A DNA stretch of 5,031 nt. Source: Chitinophagaceae bacterium. GTDB taxonomy: Bacteria; Bacteroidota; Bacteroidia; Chitinophagales; Chitinophagaceae. Under the pieces are notes generated by a model. The model was not told where the DNA came from, did not search any database, and saw only the letters and a list, made by a program, of their open reading frames with translations. This document shows positions 1 to 5,031 of the stretch, piece after piece; position 1 is the first letter of the stretch; every line of letters starts with the position of its first letter. The position numbers and the translations under genes were made by a program. The stretch spans positions 5,796 through 10,826 of the forward strand of contig PLXD01000157.1 in assembly GCA_003151295.1 (NCBI GenBank), written 5' to 3'.

Positions 1-31
1 GCCCGACGAGCTACCGCTGCTCTACTTCGCG
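1..31 (-). tRNA. Initiator tRNA-fMet, 5' part only (cut by window edge)
   Basis: Read on the minus strand from position 31, the sequence folds as the first 32 or so nucleotides of a tRNA. It has a 7-nt acceptor strand CGCGAAG, then U8 and A9, a D-stem GAGC/GCTC around a 7-nt loop holding G18-G19 and A21, G26, and the start of an anticodon stem TCGGG. Three features point to the initiator rather than an elongator: a C at position 1, an A11:U24 pair in the D-stem, and three consecutive Gs (29-31) in the anticodon stem. The anticodon and 3' half lie outside the window, so the CAT anticodon, the C1/A72 mismatch and any encoded CCA cannot be seen. A strong promoter sits just upstream, so this is probably an intact gene truncated only by the window edge. 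Confidence 0.85.
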
Positions 32-41
32 ATTTGGACGG

Positions 42-73
42 CAAATGTACCGTGAATTATCTTCTGCACCAAA
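42..73 (-). promoter_or_regulatory. Bacteroidota-type promoter for tRNA-fMet
   Basis: On the minus strand a TTTG (-33 element, plus-strand positions 70-73) is followed after exactly 20 nt by TACATTTG (positions 42-49). This is a full match to the -7 consensus TAnnTTTG known for the primary sigma factor of Bacteroides and Flavobacterium. Ten nucleotides separate the -7 element from the first base of the tRNA, so the precursor should have only a few nucleotides of 5' leader for RNase P to remove. The orientation and spacing make the tRNA the obvious target. Confidence 0.8.
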
Positions 74-106
74 AAAATGATTTTCACAAACAATAATTTA
101 TGCAAC

Positions 107-132
107 TAAGGCAGCCATCCCTGGCTGCCTTA
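107..132 (-). terminator. Hairpin downstream of the GIN operon, probable terminator
   Basis: Positions 107-116 and 123-132 are perfectly complementary (10 bp, mostly G/C) around the 6-nt loop ATCCCT. The hairpin lies 25 nt past the stop of the last GIN gene and before the tRNA promoter, where a terminator for the leftward operon would be expected. There is no run of T directly after the stem on the minus strand, only moderately AT-rich sequence, so it is not a canonical intrinsic terminator. It could instead be an RNA-stabilising 3' hairpin. Confidence 0.5.
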
Positions 133-157
133 CTGAAATTTCTTTCTATTTTAATGT

Positions 158-880
158 TCAACTCTTTTTTGATACGCTGCTGGCACCGCTGATATGTGAA
201 TCCCTGATCACCCCATCGCCTTTATAAGATACGCTGCTGGCACCGCTGGCATGCGCGTTCAGCTCCTTATTTACTGTGATCCGGACATCGGAGGCGCCGC
301 TGACATTGACGCTGCAGCTCTCTGTCGCCAGGTCATACCCCTTTACATCGCTGGCGCCGCTGGCCCTGATTGTCGTCAGGTTTGCCACGCTGCCAGTGAT
401 CACAATATCGGAAGCTCCGCTTTGGGAAATCTGCAAGTCATTTAACCGGACTGCCCCCTTAAAATCGCTCGCGCCTGAAAGATTCAGATCGAACTTACTG
501 CCCGAAAGAACTCCCTCTACAAACACATCGCTGGCGCCCGAAGCACTCAATCTATCCAGCGCGGTAAAAGACACATAGGCCCTCAATTTCTTATTCCCGC
601 TGTTCCAGGATTTCCAGCCCTCATTATCAAAACTGATCCGCAGAACCCCGTCAATCACTTCGGTGCGGATCCGATCACGGTACGCCGTATCCTGGGCGCT
701 GACGGCCACGGCCTCGGTCCCGCTCTGGCTCAGGTAGAGGTCGATGGCATTGGAAACAGCTATCGCATGAAACCCCTTGACGGACCTGATGACCGCATTC
801 GGATCATTGATGATCGTCTTTTGCGCCGATAAGATACCCGCCCATACAATAAAAGCCGTTAAAAAGACCGTTCGCTTCAT
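158..880 (-). CDS. Secreted DUF2807 (head GIN domain) protein, SGASD-type paralog
   Basis: Third and last gene of the GIN operon, 240 aa. I prefer the ATG at 880. It opens directly into a Sec signal peptide (MKRTVFLTAF..., cleavage probably after residue 19, SA-Q) and gives the same length as its two paralogs. An in-frame ATG at 917-919, touching the upstream stop codon, would add 13 polar residues before the signal peptide. Residues 30-110 form the conserved DUF2807 front (GFHAI, LYLSQ, GVLRI, AYVSF). From 112 onwards there are seven S-G-A-S turns, starting at residues 114, 135, 154, 174, 194, 212 and 231, a period of 18-21. The first five end in Asp (118, 139, 158, 178, 198) and the last two in Ser. 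This periodicity suggests a parallel beta-solenoid with stacked turns. Family function is unknown; 'auto-transporter adhesin' is only a database label. No lipobox is present, so the protein is probably periplasmic or released. Confidence 0.88.
   Translation of the reverse strand: MKRTVFLTAFIVWAGILSAQKTIINDPNAVIRSVKGFHAIAVSNAIDLYLSQSGTEAVAVSAQDTAYRDRIRTEVIDGVLRISFDNEGWKSWNSGNKKLRAYVSFTALDRLSASGASDVFVEGVLSGSKFDLNLSGASDFKGAVRLNDLQISQSGASDIVITGSVANLTTIRASGASDVKGYDLATESCSVNVSGASDVRITVNKELNAHASGASSVSYKGDGVIRDSHISGASSVSKKS
171..248 (-). repeat. Perfect 21-nt direct repeat inside the last GIN gene
   Basis: Positions 171-191 and 228-248 are identical over 21 nt and lie 57 nt (19 codons) apart in the same frame. 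On the minus strand each encodes the turn Ser-Gly-Ala-Ser-Ser-Val-Ser, rungs six and seven of the protein. The other five rungs encode a similar peptide with different codons, so this identity exceeds what protein-level constraint requires. It suggests a recent rung duplication or local gene conversion. Confidence 0.85.
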
Positions 881-919
881 GCTTTGAATTTTATTTTCTC
901 CGGTGGCGGCCCTGATCAT

Positions 920-1639
920 TTATCTTTTCGAAACCATTCCGCCGGTCCCCGTTTTTATTGCCATGATCACACCCGTCCCCTGGTAGGTGACGGAACCGCC
1001 GCTATGAGCGGAGGCTGTCAGTTCCTTCAGGACATTGATATCCATAAGACCCCCGCTGTTGGCCTTTGCCTCGCACTGGTCAGCCTGCAGATCGGCACCA
1101 TGAAAAATGCCGCCACTGGTGGCAGTGGCCCAGAGGCTAACCGTTTTGCCCGAAATAGTCGACTGCGAACCGCTGCTTTGATCGACCTCCAGCTTTGTAA
1201 CCTGCACTTTCCCCGAAAAACTGGCCCCGCTCGAAAAATTAAGGGACAGCATTTCAGACCGGACCGTGCCATCTACTTCCACCTCGGCACCCGAAGAGGC
1301 GCTTAATGCATCCAGCGACTTACAGGATACATAGACCTTCAGGTTCTGGCCTGAAGTATTCCAATGGCTCATATTCTGGTAGTCATAATAGATCTTAAGC
1401 ACGCCGTTCTCCACTTCCGTTTTGATGCGTTCCCGGTAAGCCGGCTGGGAAGCACTCACGGCCACCGCCTCCTCATTGCCCTGAGTAAGATATAAATGAA
1501 TCCCGGTAGAAACATGGACAGCATGAAAATTGCTCACCTGCCGTGTTTGGGCGTTATTGTCATGAATCACTTTATCCTGGGCCATGGAAGCCGACAGGAT
1601 CAGGCAACCCACCATCGCTGAAAAAATTGTCTTTATCAT
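920..1639 (-). CDS. Secreted DUF2807 (head GIN domain) protein, SSG-type paralog
   Basis: Middle gene of the GIN operon, 239 aa, beginning 29 nt after the stop of the upstream paralog. The start ATG at 1639 leads directly into a signal peptide (MIKTIFSAMV..., cleavage probably after SMA, residue 20). Cys12 lies inside the hydrophobic core and is too early to be a lipoprotein cysteine. The front half (FHAV, LYLTQGNEEAVAVSA, ENGVLKIYYD, VYVSCKSLDAL) aligns closely with both neighbours. The seven turns fall at equivalent places (near 115, 136, 155, 174, 194, 212 and 231) but read SSGAE, SSGAS, SSGSQ, TSGGI, NSGGL, HSGGS and GTGGM. This is the least regular of the three genes, and several positions after the glycines are hydrophobic. 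The mature protein has two cysteines, 106 and 189; the second is also present in the SGASD paralog. Assignment to DUF2807 is firm, but its role is unknown. Confidence 0.88.
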   Translation of the reverse strand: MIKTIFSAMVGCLILSASMAQDKVIHDNNAQTRQVSNFHAVHVSTGIHLYLTQGNEEAVAVSASQPAYRERIKTEVENGVLKIYYDYQNMSHWNTSGQNLKVYVSCKSLDALSASSGAEVEVDGTVRSEMLSLNFSSGASFSGKVQVTKLEVDQSSGSQSTISGKTVSLWATATSGGIFHGADLQADQCEAKANSGGLMDINVLKELTASAHSGGSVTYQGTGVIMAIKTGTGGMVSKR

Positions 1640-1668
1640 GTAAATCTATTTAAATACTGTCTTAAATA

Positions 1669-2385
1669 TTATCCTTCTTTATGAATGCCGCTGCCACCGC
1701 TCGTACTCACCGATTTTACCACACCCGCCCCCTTGTAATAGACACCGCTGCCACCACTGGCAATGGCTGAAAACTCCTTATTCACCGTAACATGAATTTC
1801 ACCGCCGCCGCTGGCGCTAAAATGTCCGATATCCGTCACCAGGTCATATCCTTTAAAATTGCTTCCGCCGCTCGACTCAATGTTCAGATCTTTTACCATA
1901 CCCGTAATATACACATTTGAGCCGCCGGACTGGTTGATGGAAAGGTCGGAAACATCCATCTTCCCTCGTAAGTGGCCGCCGCCGGAAAGCCTGACATCCA
2001 GCCGATCCCCCTTCAGGATGTCCTGCACAAAGACATTCGACCCTCCCGAAGCCTCGATGGCATCCAACTGCTTAAAACTGACATACGCCGTCATCTTCTT
2101 ATTGGTATTCCATCTCCCGTCCCTGTTGTCCAGGTATATCTTCAGGACCCCATTCTCGACATCTGCACGGATATGATCCCTCACCGAAATATCGGAAGTA
2201 CTTATGGCAACCGACTCTTCATTCCCCGGGCTCAGGTAAAGCTCCATGCCACCGGATACCTCGATAGCATGAAATCCCTTCGCATCGCGGGTCACGGCAT
2301 TTTTATCCTGGCTCGCTGTATGATCCTGTGAAAAAGACAGGAAGCCGGAGATCATGAAAAAGGAAAGCAGTATGATTTTTTGCAT
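1669..2385 (-). CDS. Secreted DUF2807 (head GIN domain) protein, SGGS-type paralog
   Basis: First gene of the GIN operon, 238 aa from the ATG at 2385. A TTG two codons upstream (2391) would extend the frame by two residues, but the ATG begins a standard signal peptide (MQKIILLSFF..., cleavage near FSFSQ, residue 20) and is preferred. The sequence just upstream on the minus strand is A/T-rich with no Shine-Dalgarno, as is usual in Bacteroidota. The front half has GFHAIEVSGG, LYLSPGNEE, ENGVLKIYLD and TAYVSFKQLDAI. The rear half has seven turns at residues 113, 134, 153, 172, 192, 210 and 229: SGGSN three times, SGGGH, SGGGE and SGGSG twice. These mark an 18-21 residue solenoid period like that of the other two. 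No catalytic motif is visible. The fold family is confident, while function (surface binding, envelope stress) would be guesswork. Confidence 0.88.
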   Translation of the reverse strand: MQKIILLSFFMISGFLSFSQDHTASQDKNAVTRDAKGFHAIEVSGGMELYLSPGNEESVAISTSDISVRDHIRADVENGVLKIYLDNRDGRWNTNKKMTAYVSFKQLDAIEASGGSNVFVQDILKGDRLDVRLSGGGHLRGKMDVSDLSINQSGGSNVYITGMVKDLNIESSGGSNFKGYDLVTDIGHFSASGGGEIHVTVNKEFSAIASGGSGVYYKGAGVVKSVSTSGGSGIHKEG

Positions 2386-2525
2386 ATACAAATGATTTTA
2401 TAAAAACACCCGGTAAAACAAATAATGTTGCATGGACCGCAGAATCACAGCCGGTCTTTATCTGAGACGGCCGGAGGGGTTCAAAAGTTACAATCCGCCC
2501 GGAAAAATTTATAGCTTTTGAAAGT

Positions 2526-2544
2526 GAGGGCCTGAAAAGCCCTC
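2526..2544. repeat. Short inverted repeat in receptor promoter region
   Basis: GAGGGC (2526-2531) and GCCCTC (2539-2544) are perfect complements separated by 7 nt. The repeat ends 9 nt before the receptor's -7 element and overlaps where a -33 element should be. It could be a regulator's operator or chance; no transcript obviously needs a terminator here. Confidence 0.45.
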
Positions 2545-2553
2545 CCGTCTCCC

Positions 2554-2561
2554 TATCTTTG
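2554..2561 (+). promoter_or_regulatory. Bacteroidota -7 promoter element for the TPP-riboswitch transcript
   Basis: TATCTTTG matches TAnnTTTG exactly and lies about 45 nt before the riboswitch aptamer, so transcription should begin near 2566-2570 and give a leader of roughly 205 nt. There is no good TTTG 17-23 nt upstream. The nearest TTTG (2517-2520) is 33 nt away, and the expected place is partly occupied by the inverted repeat at 2526-2544. The weak -33 region may mean activator dependence. Confidence 0.6.
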
Positions 2562-2566
2562 CAGCA

Positions 2567-2593
2567 TTCCTGCCGGCTGATAGCAGCAGGGAA
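2567..2593 (+). other. 5' leader hairpin upstream of the riboswitch
   Basis: TTCCTGC (2567-2573) pairs with GCAGGGAA (2586-2593, one G bulged). An inner GCT/AGC stem (2576-2578 with 2582-2584) closes a GAT loop. The hairpin begins at about the predicted transcription start, where it could protect the 5' end of the mRNA. Its 3' arm GCAGGGAA is identical to aptamer positions 2681-2688, so its 5' arm could in principle also pair with the aptamer. Confidence 0.5.
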
Positions 2594-2604
2594 CGTTTTA
2601 CAGA

Positions 2605-2692
2605 TTCCTCGGGGTGCTTTTCCGCAATACGCGGGACGGCTGAGATGATACCCGTAGAACCTGATCAGGGTAATGCCTGCGCAGGGAAGGTT
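2605..2692 (+). promoter_or_regulatory. TPP riboswitch (THI element) controlling the downstream receptor gene
   Basis: The aptamer is complete and close to consensus. In order it has CGGGGTGC (2610-2617), a variable P3 stem TTCCGC/GCGGGA (2620-2625 with 2631-2636), the pyrimidine-sensing CTGAGA (2640-2645), ACCC (2650-2653) closing P2 with GGGT, and GAACCTGATC (2657-2666). Next come a P5 stem CAGG/CCTG around the conserved GTAATG region, and GCAGGGAA (2681-2688), whose CAGG closes P4 with CCTG. P5 uses CAGG/CCTG where the E. coli thiM element, as I recall it, has CTGG/CCAG, a compensatory change. P1 looks short (CCT 2607-2609 with AGG 2688-2690). It binds thiamine pyrophosphate and normally represses the gene behind it, here the TonB-dependent receptor 83 nt downstream. 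No terminator is visible, so the mode of control is unclear. Confidence 0.96.
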
Positions 2693-2774
2693 GAGTGCCG
2701 CCAGTGGCCAATCTAATCTCCTTTTATCGCAGCATTTCCCAAATCAATTTTTCAACATTAAACCATCAAGGAAC

Positions 2775-5031
2775 ATGAAAAAATTGTTTTGGGCGATGTG
2801 CTTTTCACTCAGTGCTTATCTGAGTCATGCACAAGCCATTTTACAGGGAACGATAACCGATTCCGCAACCAGGGAGCCCCTGGCGGGCGTATCCCTCCGT
2901 CTAAGCAAGAACAGGGGAACCTCATCCGACGAAGCCGGAAACTTTCGTCTGAAAACGATCAAGGCCGGTGATTATACCCTTACCGTCAGCGAGGTAGGAT
3001 ACAAGACGCAATCCATGACCGTACACTTTTCCGAAGAGGGCACAAAACAAGAGGGCACAAAAATGGACATCGCATTGTCCAAAGTGGATCTGTTTCTTTT
3101 GCCTATAGAGGTCAAAGGCGTCAGGGCCGGTGATAAATCCCCTTTCAGCGCGACAAACCTGAATGCAAAGCAAATGGAAAAGGACAATGTCGGACAGGAT
3201 ATTCCTTACCTTTTGGACCAGACCCCTTCTACGGTCATCAACTCCAATTCGGGGAACGGCGTCGGCTATACGGGCATAACTATCCGTGGAGTGGACCAAA
3301 CCCGGATCAATGTCACCCTGAACGGAATCCCCATGAATGATGCCGAGGACCAGGGAGTATATTTTGTGGACCTTCCGGACCTGGCCAGTTCCATCAGCAC
3401 CATTCAGGTGCAACGCGGGATAGGAACATCTACCAATGGATCCGGAGCTTTCGGTGCATCGATCAATATCAGCACCAACGAATTCAATGACAAGTCCTAC
3501 GCCGAGATCAACAACAGCGGCGGCTCTTACAATACCTTAAAAAGCACGGTGAAAGTCGGCTCAGGATTGATCGACGATCATTTTACCCTCGACGCCCGAT
3601 TGTCCTATACCAGCAGCCTTGGCTATGTGGACCGGGGTTCCAGTAATCTCAAATCCCTTTATCTTTCCGGAGCTTACCTGACAAAAAAATCAGCTCTGCG
3701 TTTCAACTTCATCTCGGGGGTCGAAAAAACCTACCAGACCTGGGACGGAGTGCCTGAAGCCAAATTATCCGGCAGCGCTTCCAGACTTCAAACCTATTAC
3801 GACCAGAATATAGGCTCTTCCTTCTTTATGCCGCAAGATTCCGTCAATCTCTTTAAGTCCAATCCCCGGAAGTACAATTATTTCACATATCCCAACCAAA
3901 CGGATAATTACCAGCAGGATTATTACCAGTTGTTCTACAACCATAACATCAACATGCACTGGGACCTCAACACGGGGGCATTTATGACCAGGGGATTCGG
4001 CTACTACGTGGAGTACTCTCCCCAGCAGTCTTACTCCGGTTATGGATTACCCGATCCGGTATATAACGGGGATACCATCGCCAACACGAACCTCATACGG
4101 CAACTATGGCTGAACAATTGGTTCTATGGAGGCATAACGTCCCTCCAATATCACTCGGCCAAGGACCAGGTCATTTTCGGAGGAGGCTGGGACCGTTATG
4201 ACGGAGAGCACTATGGGATCGTCACCTGGGCACAGACGGGATTCCCCAACGACTACCAGTACTACTATGATGTGGCGCACAAGACGGACTGGAACGTTTA
4301 TGCCAAATGGGAACACCGCTTCAGCAGGTCCTGGAGCTCCTTCATAGACGTGCAGAACAGGGCAATCGGATATAATCTCAATGGTTTTGACGACAATCCT
4401 ACCCTATACGTCCATAAGGCTTTTGATTTCCTGAATCCCAAGGCCGGCATCAGTTATACGGGGACACACGGATGGAACGGATATCTTTCCGTCAGTGCTG
4501 CCGGGCATGAACCCAACAGGGGTGATTTCGAAGCCAACGAACAGCAACAACCCAAGGCGGAACACCTGGTGGACTTTGAAGCGAACATAGGAAGGAAAAA
4601 CACCCTATTCAACTGGAACGCCACCGCTTATTACATGGATTACCGGGACCAATTGGTATTGACAGGGAAGATTAATAACGTCGGAGAATATACGCGGACC
4701 AATATTCCAGTCAGTTATCGCGCCGGGTTGGAATTACAGGGCGCCTTAAAGCCTTTAAAATGGTTTGACGTCACGGCCAATTTAACCCTGAGTGAGAACA
4801 AGATTGCCAACTTCACCGAATACCTCGATGATTATGACAATGGCGGACAGCAGGTAAACCGATATCATTCCACAGACATCGCCCTTTCTCCGAATGTGAT
4901 TGGCGCTGCCAGCCTGGACTTTATACCCGCGAAATCCCTGACTGTAAGCCTGATCAGCAAGTATGTCAGCCGGCAATACCTGGACAATACCTCCCACTTG
5001 GACCGAAGCCTGAACCCTTACTTCTATGAGA
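2775..5031 (+). CDS. TonB-dependent outer-membrane receptor, probable thiamine (or thiamine phosphate/precursor) importer, 3' end missing
   Basis: The ATG at 2775 opens a frame that runs without a stop to the right edge (752 codons). Residues 1-19 are a Sec signal peptide (MKKLFWAMCF..., cleavage after SHA). Residues 22-103 form a carboxypeptidase-regulatory-like beta-sandwich (LQGTITD, PLAGVSL, DEAGNFRL, VGYK). A TonB-box-like LPIEVKG (109-115) follows, then the plug to about 235 with ITIRGVDQTRINVTLNGIP (168-186) and VQRGIGTSTNGSGAFGASIN (212-231). The rest is beta-barrel, with YQTWDGVPE (320-328), HEPNRGDF (578-585) and tyrosine-rich stretches likely to be outer loops. The visible end, LDRSLNPYFYE, resembles the family motif found about 80 residues before the C-terminus, so the full protein is probably near 830 aa. 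The substrate is inferred from the TPP riboswitch upstream; riboswitch-controlled TonB receptors for thiamine are known in Bacteroidota. Transport would use the TonB-ExbB-ExbD system, with an inner-membrane transporter possibly encoded beyond the edge. Confidence 0.93.
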   Translation, partial: MKKLFWAMCFSLSAYLSHAQAILQGTITDSATREPLAGVSLRLSKNRGTSSDEAGNFRLKTIKAGDYTLTVSEVGYKTQSMTVHFSEEGTKQEGTKMDIALSKVDLFLLPIEVKGVRAGDKSPFSATNLNAKQMEKDNVGQDIPYLLDQTPSTVINSNSGNGVGYTGITIRGVDQTRINVTLNGIPMNDAEDQGVYFVDLPDLASSISTIQVQRGIGTSTNGSGAFGASINISTNEFNDKSYAEINNSGGSYNTLKSTVKVGSGLIDDHFTLDARLSYTSSLGYVDRGSSNLKSLYLSGAYLTKKSALRFNFISGVEKTYQTWDGVPEAKLSGSASRLQTYYDQNIGSSFFMPQDSVNLFKSNPRKYNYFTYPNQTDNYQQDYYQLFYNHNINMHWDLNTGAFMTRGFGYYVEYSPQQSYSGYGLPDPVYNGDTIANTNLIRQLWLNNWFYGGITSLQYHSAKDQVIFGGGWDRYDGEHYGIVTWAQTGFPNDYQYYYDVAHKTDWNVYAKWEHRFSRSWSSFIDVQNRAIGYNLNGFDDNPTLYVHKAFDFLNPKAGISYTGTHGWNGYLSVSAAGHEPNRGDFEANEQQQPKAEHLVDFEANIGRKNTLFNWNATAYYMDYRDQLVLTGKINNVGEYTRTNIPVSYRAGLELQGALKPLKWFDVTANLTLSENKIANFTEYLDDYDNGGQQVNRYHSTDIALSPNVIGAASLDFIPAKSLTVSLISKYVSRQYLDNTSHLDRSLNPYFYE
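3036..3065 (+). repeat. 15-nt tandem duplication in the receptor gene
   Basis: Two adjacent 15-nt units (3036-3050 and 3051-3065) share their first 12 bases, GAGGGCACAAAA, and encode EGTKQ followed by EGTKM (residues 88-97). The insert lies in a loop before the last strand of the N-terminal regulatory-like domain and keeps the reading frame. It looks like a replication-slippage insertion. Confidence 0.75.

Larger units (their letters stand above)
2386..2774. other. Divergent intergenic region between GIN operon and receptor gene
   Basis: This 389-nt stretch separates two divergent transcription units and holds no credible gene. Its right part is the receptor's promoter, leader hairpin and TPP riboswitch, listed separately. 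Its left part must contain the GIN operon promoter. The best minus-strand candidate is TAACTTTT (plus-strand 2483-2490), one base off TAnnTTTG and lacking a clear -33 TTTG, so I do not call it. An imperfect inverted repeat at 2450-2471 (GCC-G-GTCT / AGAC-GGC around a 7-nt loop) would lie in the GIN 5' leader if that promoter is right. The last 84 nt before the receptor start (2691-2774) are an A/T-rich linker with no T-tract terminator and no Shine-Dalgarno. Confidence 0.6.

Noticed and set aside
171..548. Regular DNA repeats of about 57-60 nt suggesting a CRISPR-like array
   Set aside because: The period matches the 18-21 residue rung of the encoded protein, the units are degenerate, and the frame is open throughout. 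It is coding periodicity, not an array.
884..1306. Plus-strand open frame of 140 codons
   Set aside because: It lies opposite the middle GIN gene, whose signal peptide, paralogs and domain are clear. Its translation shows no domain or signal and is low-quality overlap.
1580..1639. Possible lipoprotein signal in the middle GIN protein (Cys12)
   Set aside because: The cysteine is too close to the N-terminus and lies inside the hydrophobic core, the preceding residues are a poor lipobox, and a good signal peptidase I site (SMA-Q) follows.
158..2385. Functional naming of the GIN proteins as adhesins or pectinase-like enzymes
   Set aside because: The repeats suggest a solenoid but no catalytic residues, carbohydrate-binding motif or autotransporter barrel is visible. 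The database label is not functional evidence.
2483..2490. Minus-strand TAACTTTT as the GIN operon promoter
   Set aside because: It has one mismatch to the -7 consensus, no convincing -33 element, and about 100 nt to the start codon. It is mentioned only as the best candidate in the intergenic entry.
2789..2971. Plus-strand 60-codon open frame at the receptor's 5' end
   Set aside because: It is an out-of-frame shadow. The frame from 2775 carries the signal peptide and regulatory-like domain and continues to the window edge.
2922..3413. Minus-strand open frame of 163 codons, and smaller ones at 3765-3959, 4104-4316 and 4782-4997
   Set aside because: They are antisense to the receptor gene, whose frame is continuous with recognisable plug and barrel motifs. 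None has a recognisable product.

Overview
The window looks like a chromosomal segment of a Bacteroidota bacterium, probably from the Chitinophagaceae/Sphingobacteriales side. The evidence is a tandem set of DUF2807 (head GIN domain) secreted proteins, a TonB-dependent receptor with an N-terminal carboxypeptidase-regulatory-like domain, two exact matches to the Bacteroidota -7 promoter element TAnnTTTG, and start codons without Shine-Dalgarno sequences. The genus-level guess is inference.

Layout. Positions 1-31 hold the 5' part of an initiator tRNA (tRNA-fMet) on the minus strand, running off the left edge, with a textbook Bacteroidota promoter just upstream (42-73). A 10-bp hairpin (107-132) separates it from a three-gene minus-strand operon (2385 to 158). 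The operon encodes three paralogous Sec-exported DUF2807 proteins of 238, 239 and 240 aa, with gaps of only 29 and 39 nt. Each has the same N-terminal half followed by seven copies of a short S-G-x turn motif every 18-21 residues. The motif differs by gene: SGGS in the promoter-proximal gene, SSG/SGG in the middle one, and SGASD/SGASS in the last.

A 389-nt divergent intergenic region (2386-2774) follows. On the plus strand it carries a -7 element, a 5' leader hairpin and a complete TPP (THI-box) riboswitch aptamer (about 2605-2692). The riboswitch precedes a TonB-dependent outer-membrane receptor (2775 to the right edge, 752 codons visible, 3' end missing). The riboswitch marks this receptor as a probable importer of thiamine, a thiamine phosphate or a precursor, repressed when intracellular TPP is high.

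The two halves (GIN operon and thiamine receptor) are divergently transcribed, and nothing in the sequence shows a shared function. The most unusual observation is that each GIN paralog keeps its own version of the rung motif, including a near-perfect Asp ladder and a perfect 21-nt internal duplication in the last gene. The leader of the receptor gene also contains a second copy of an 8-nt core segment of the aptamer.
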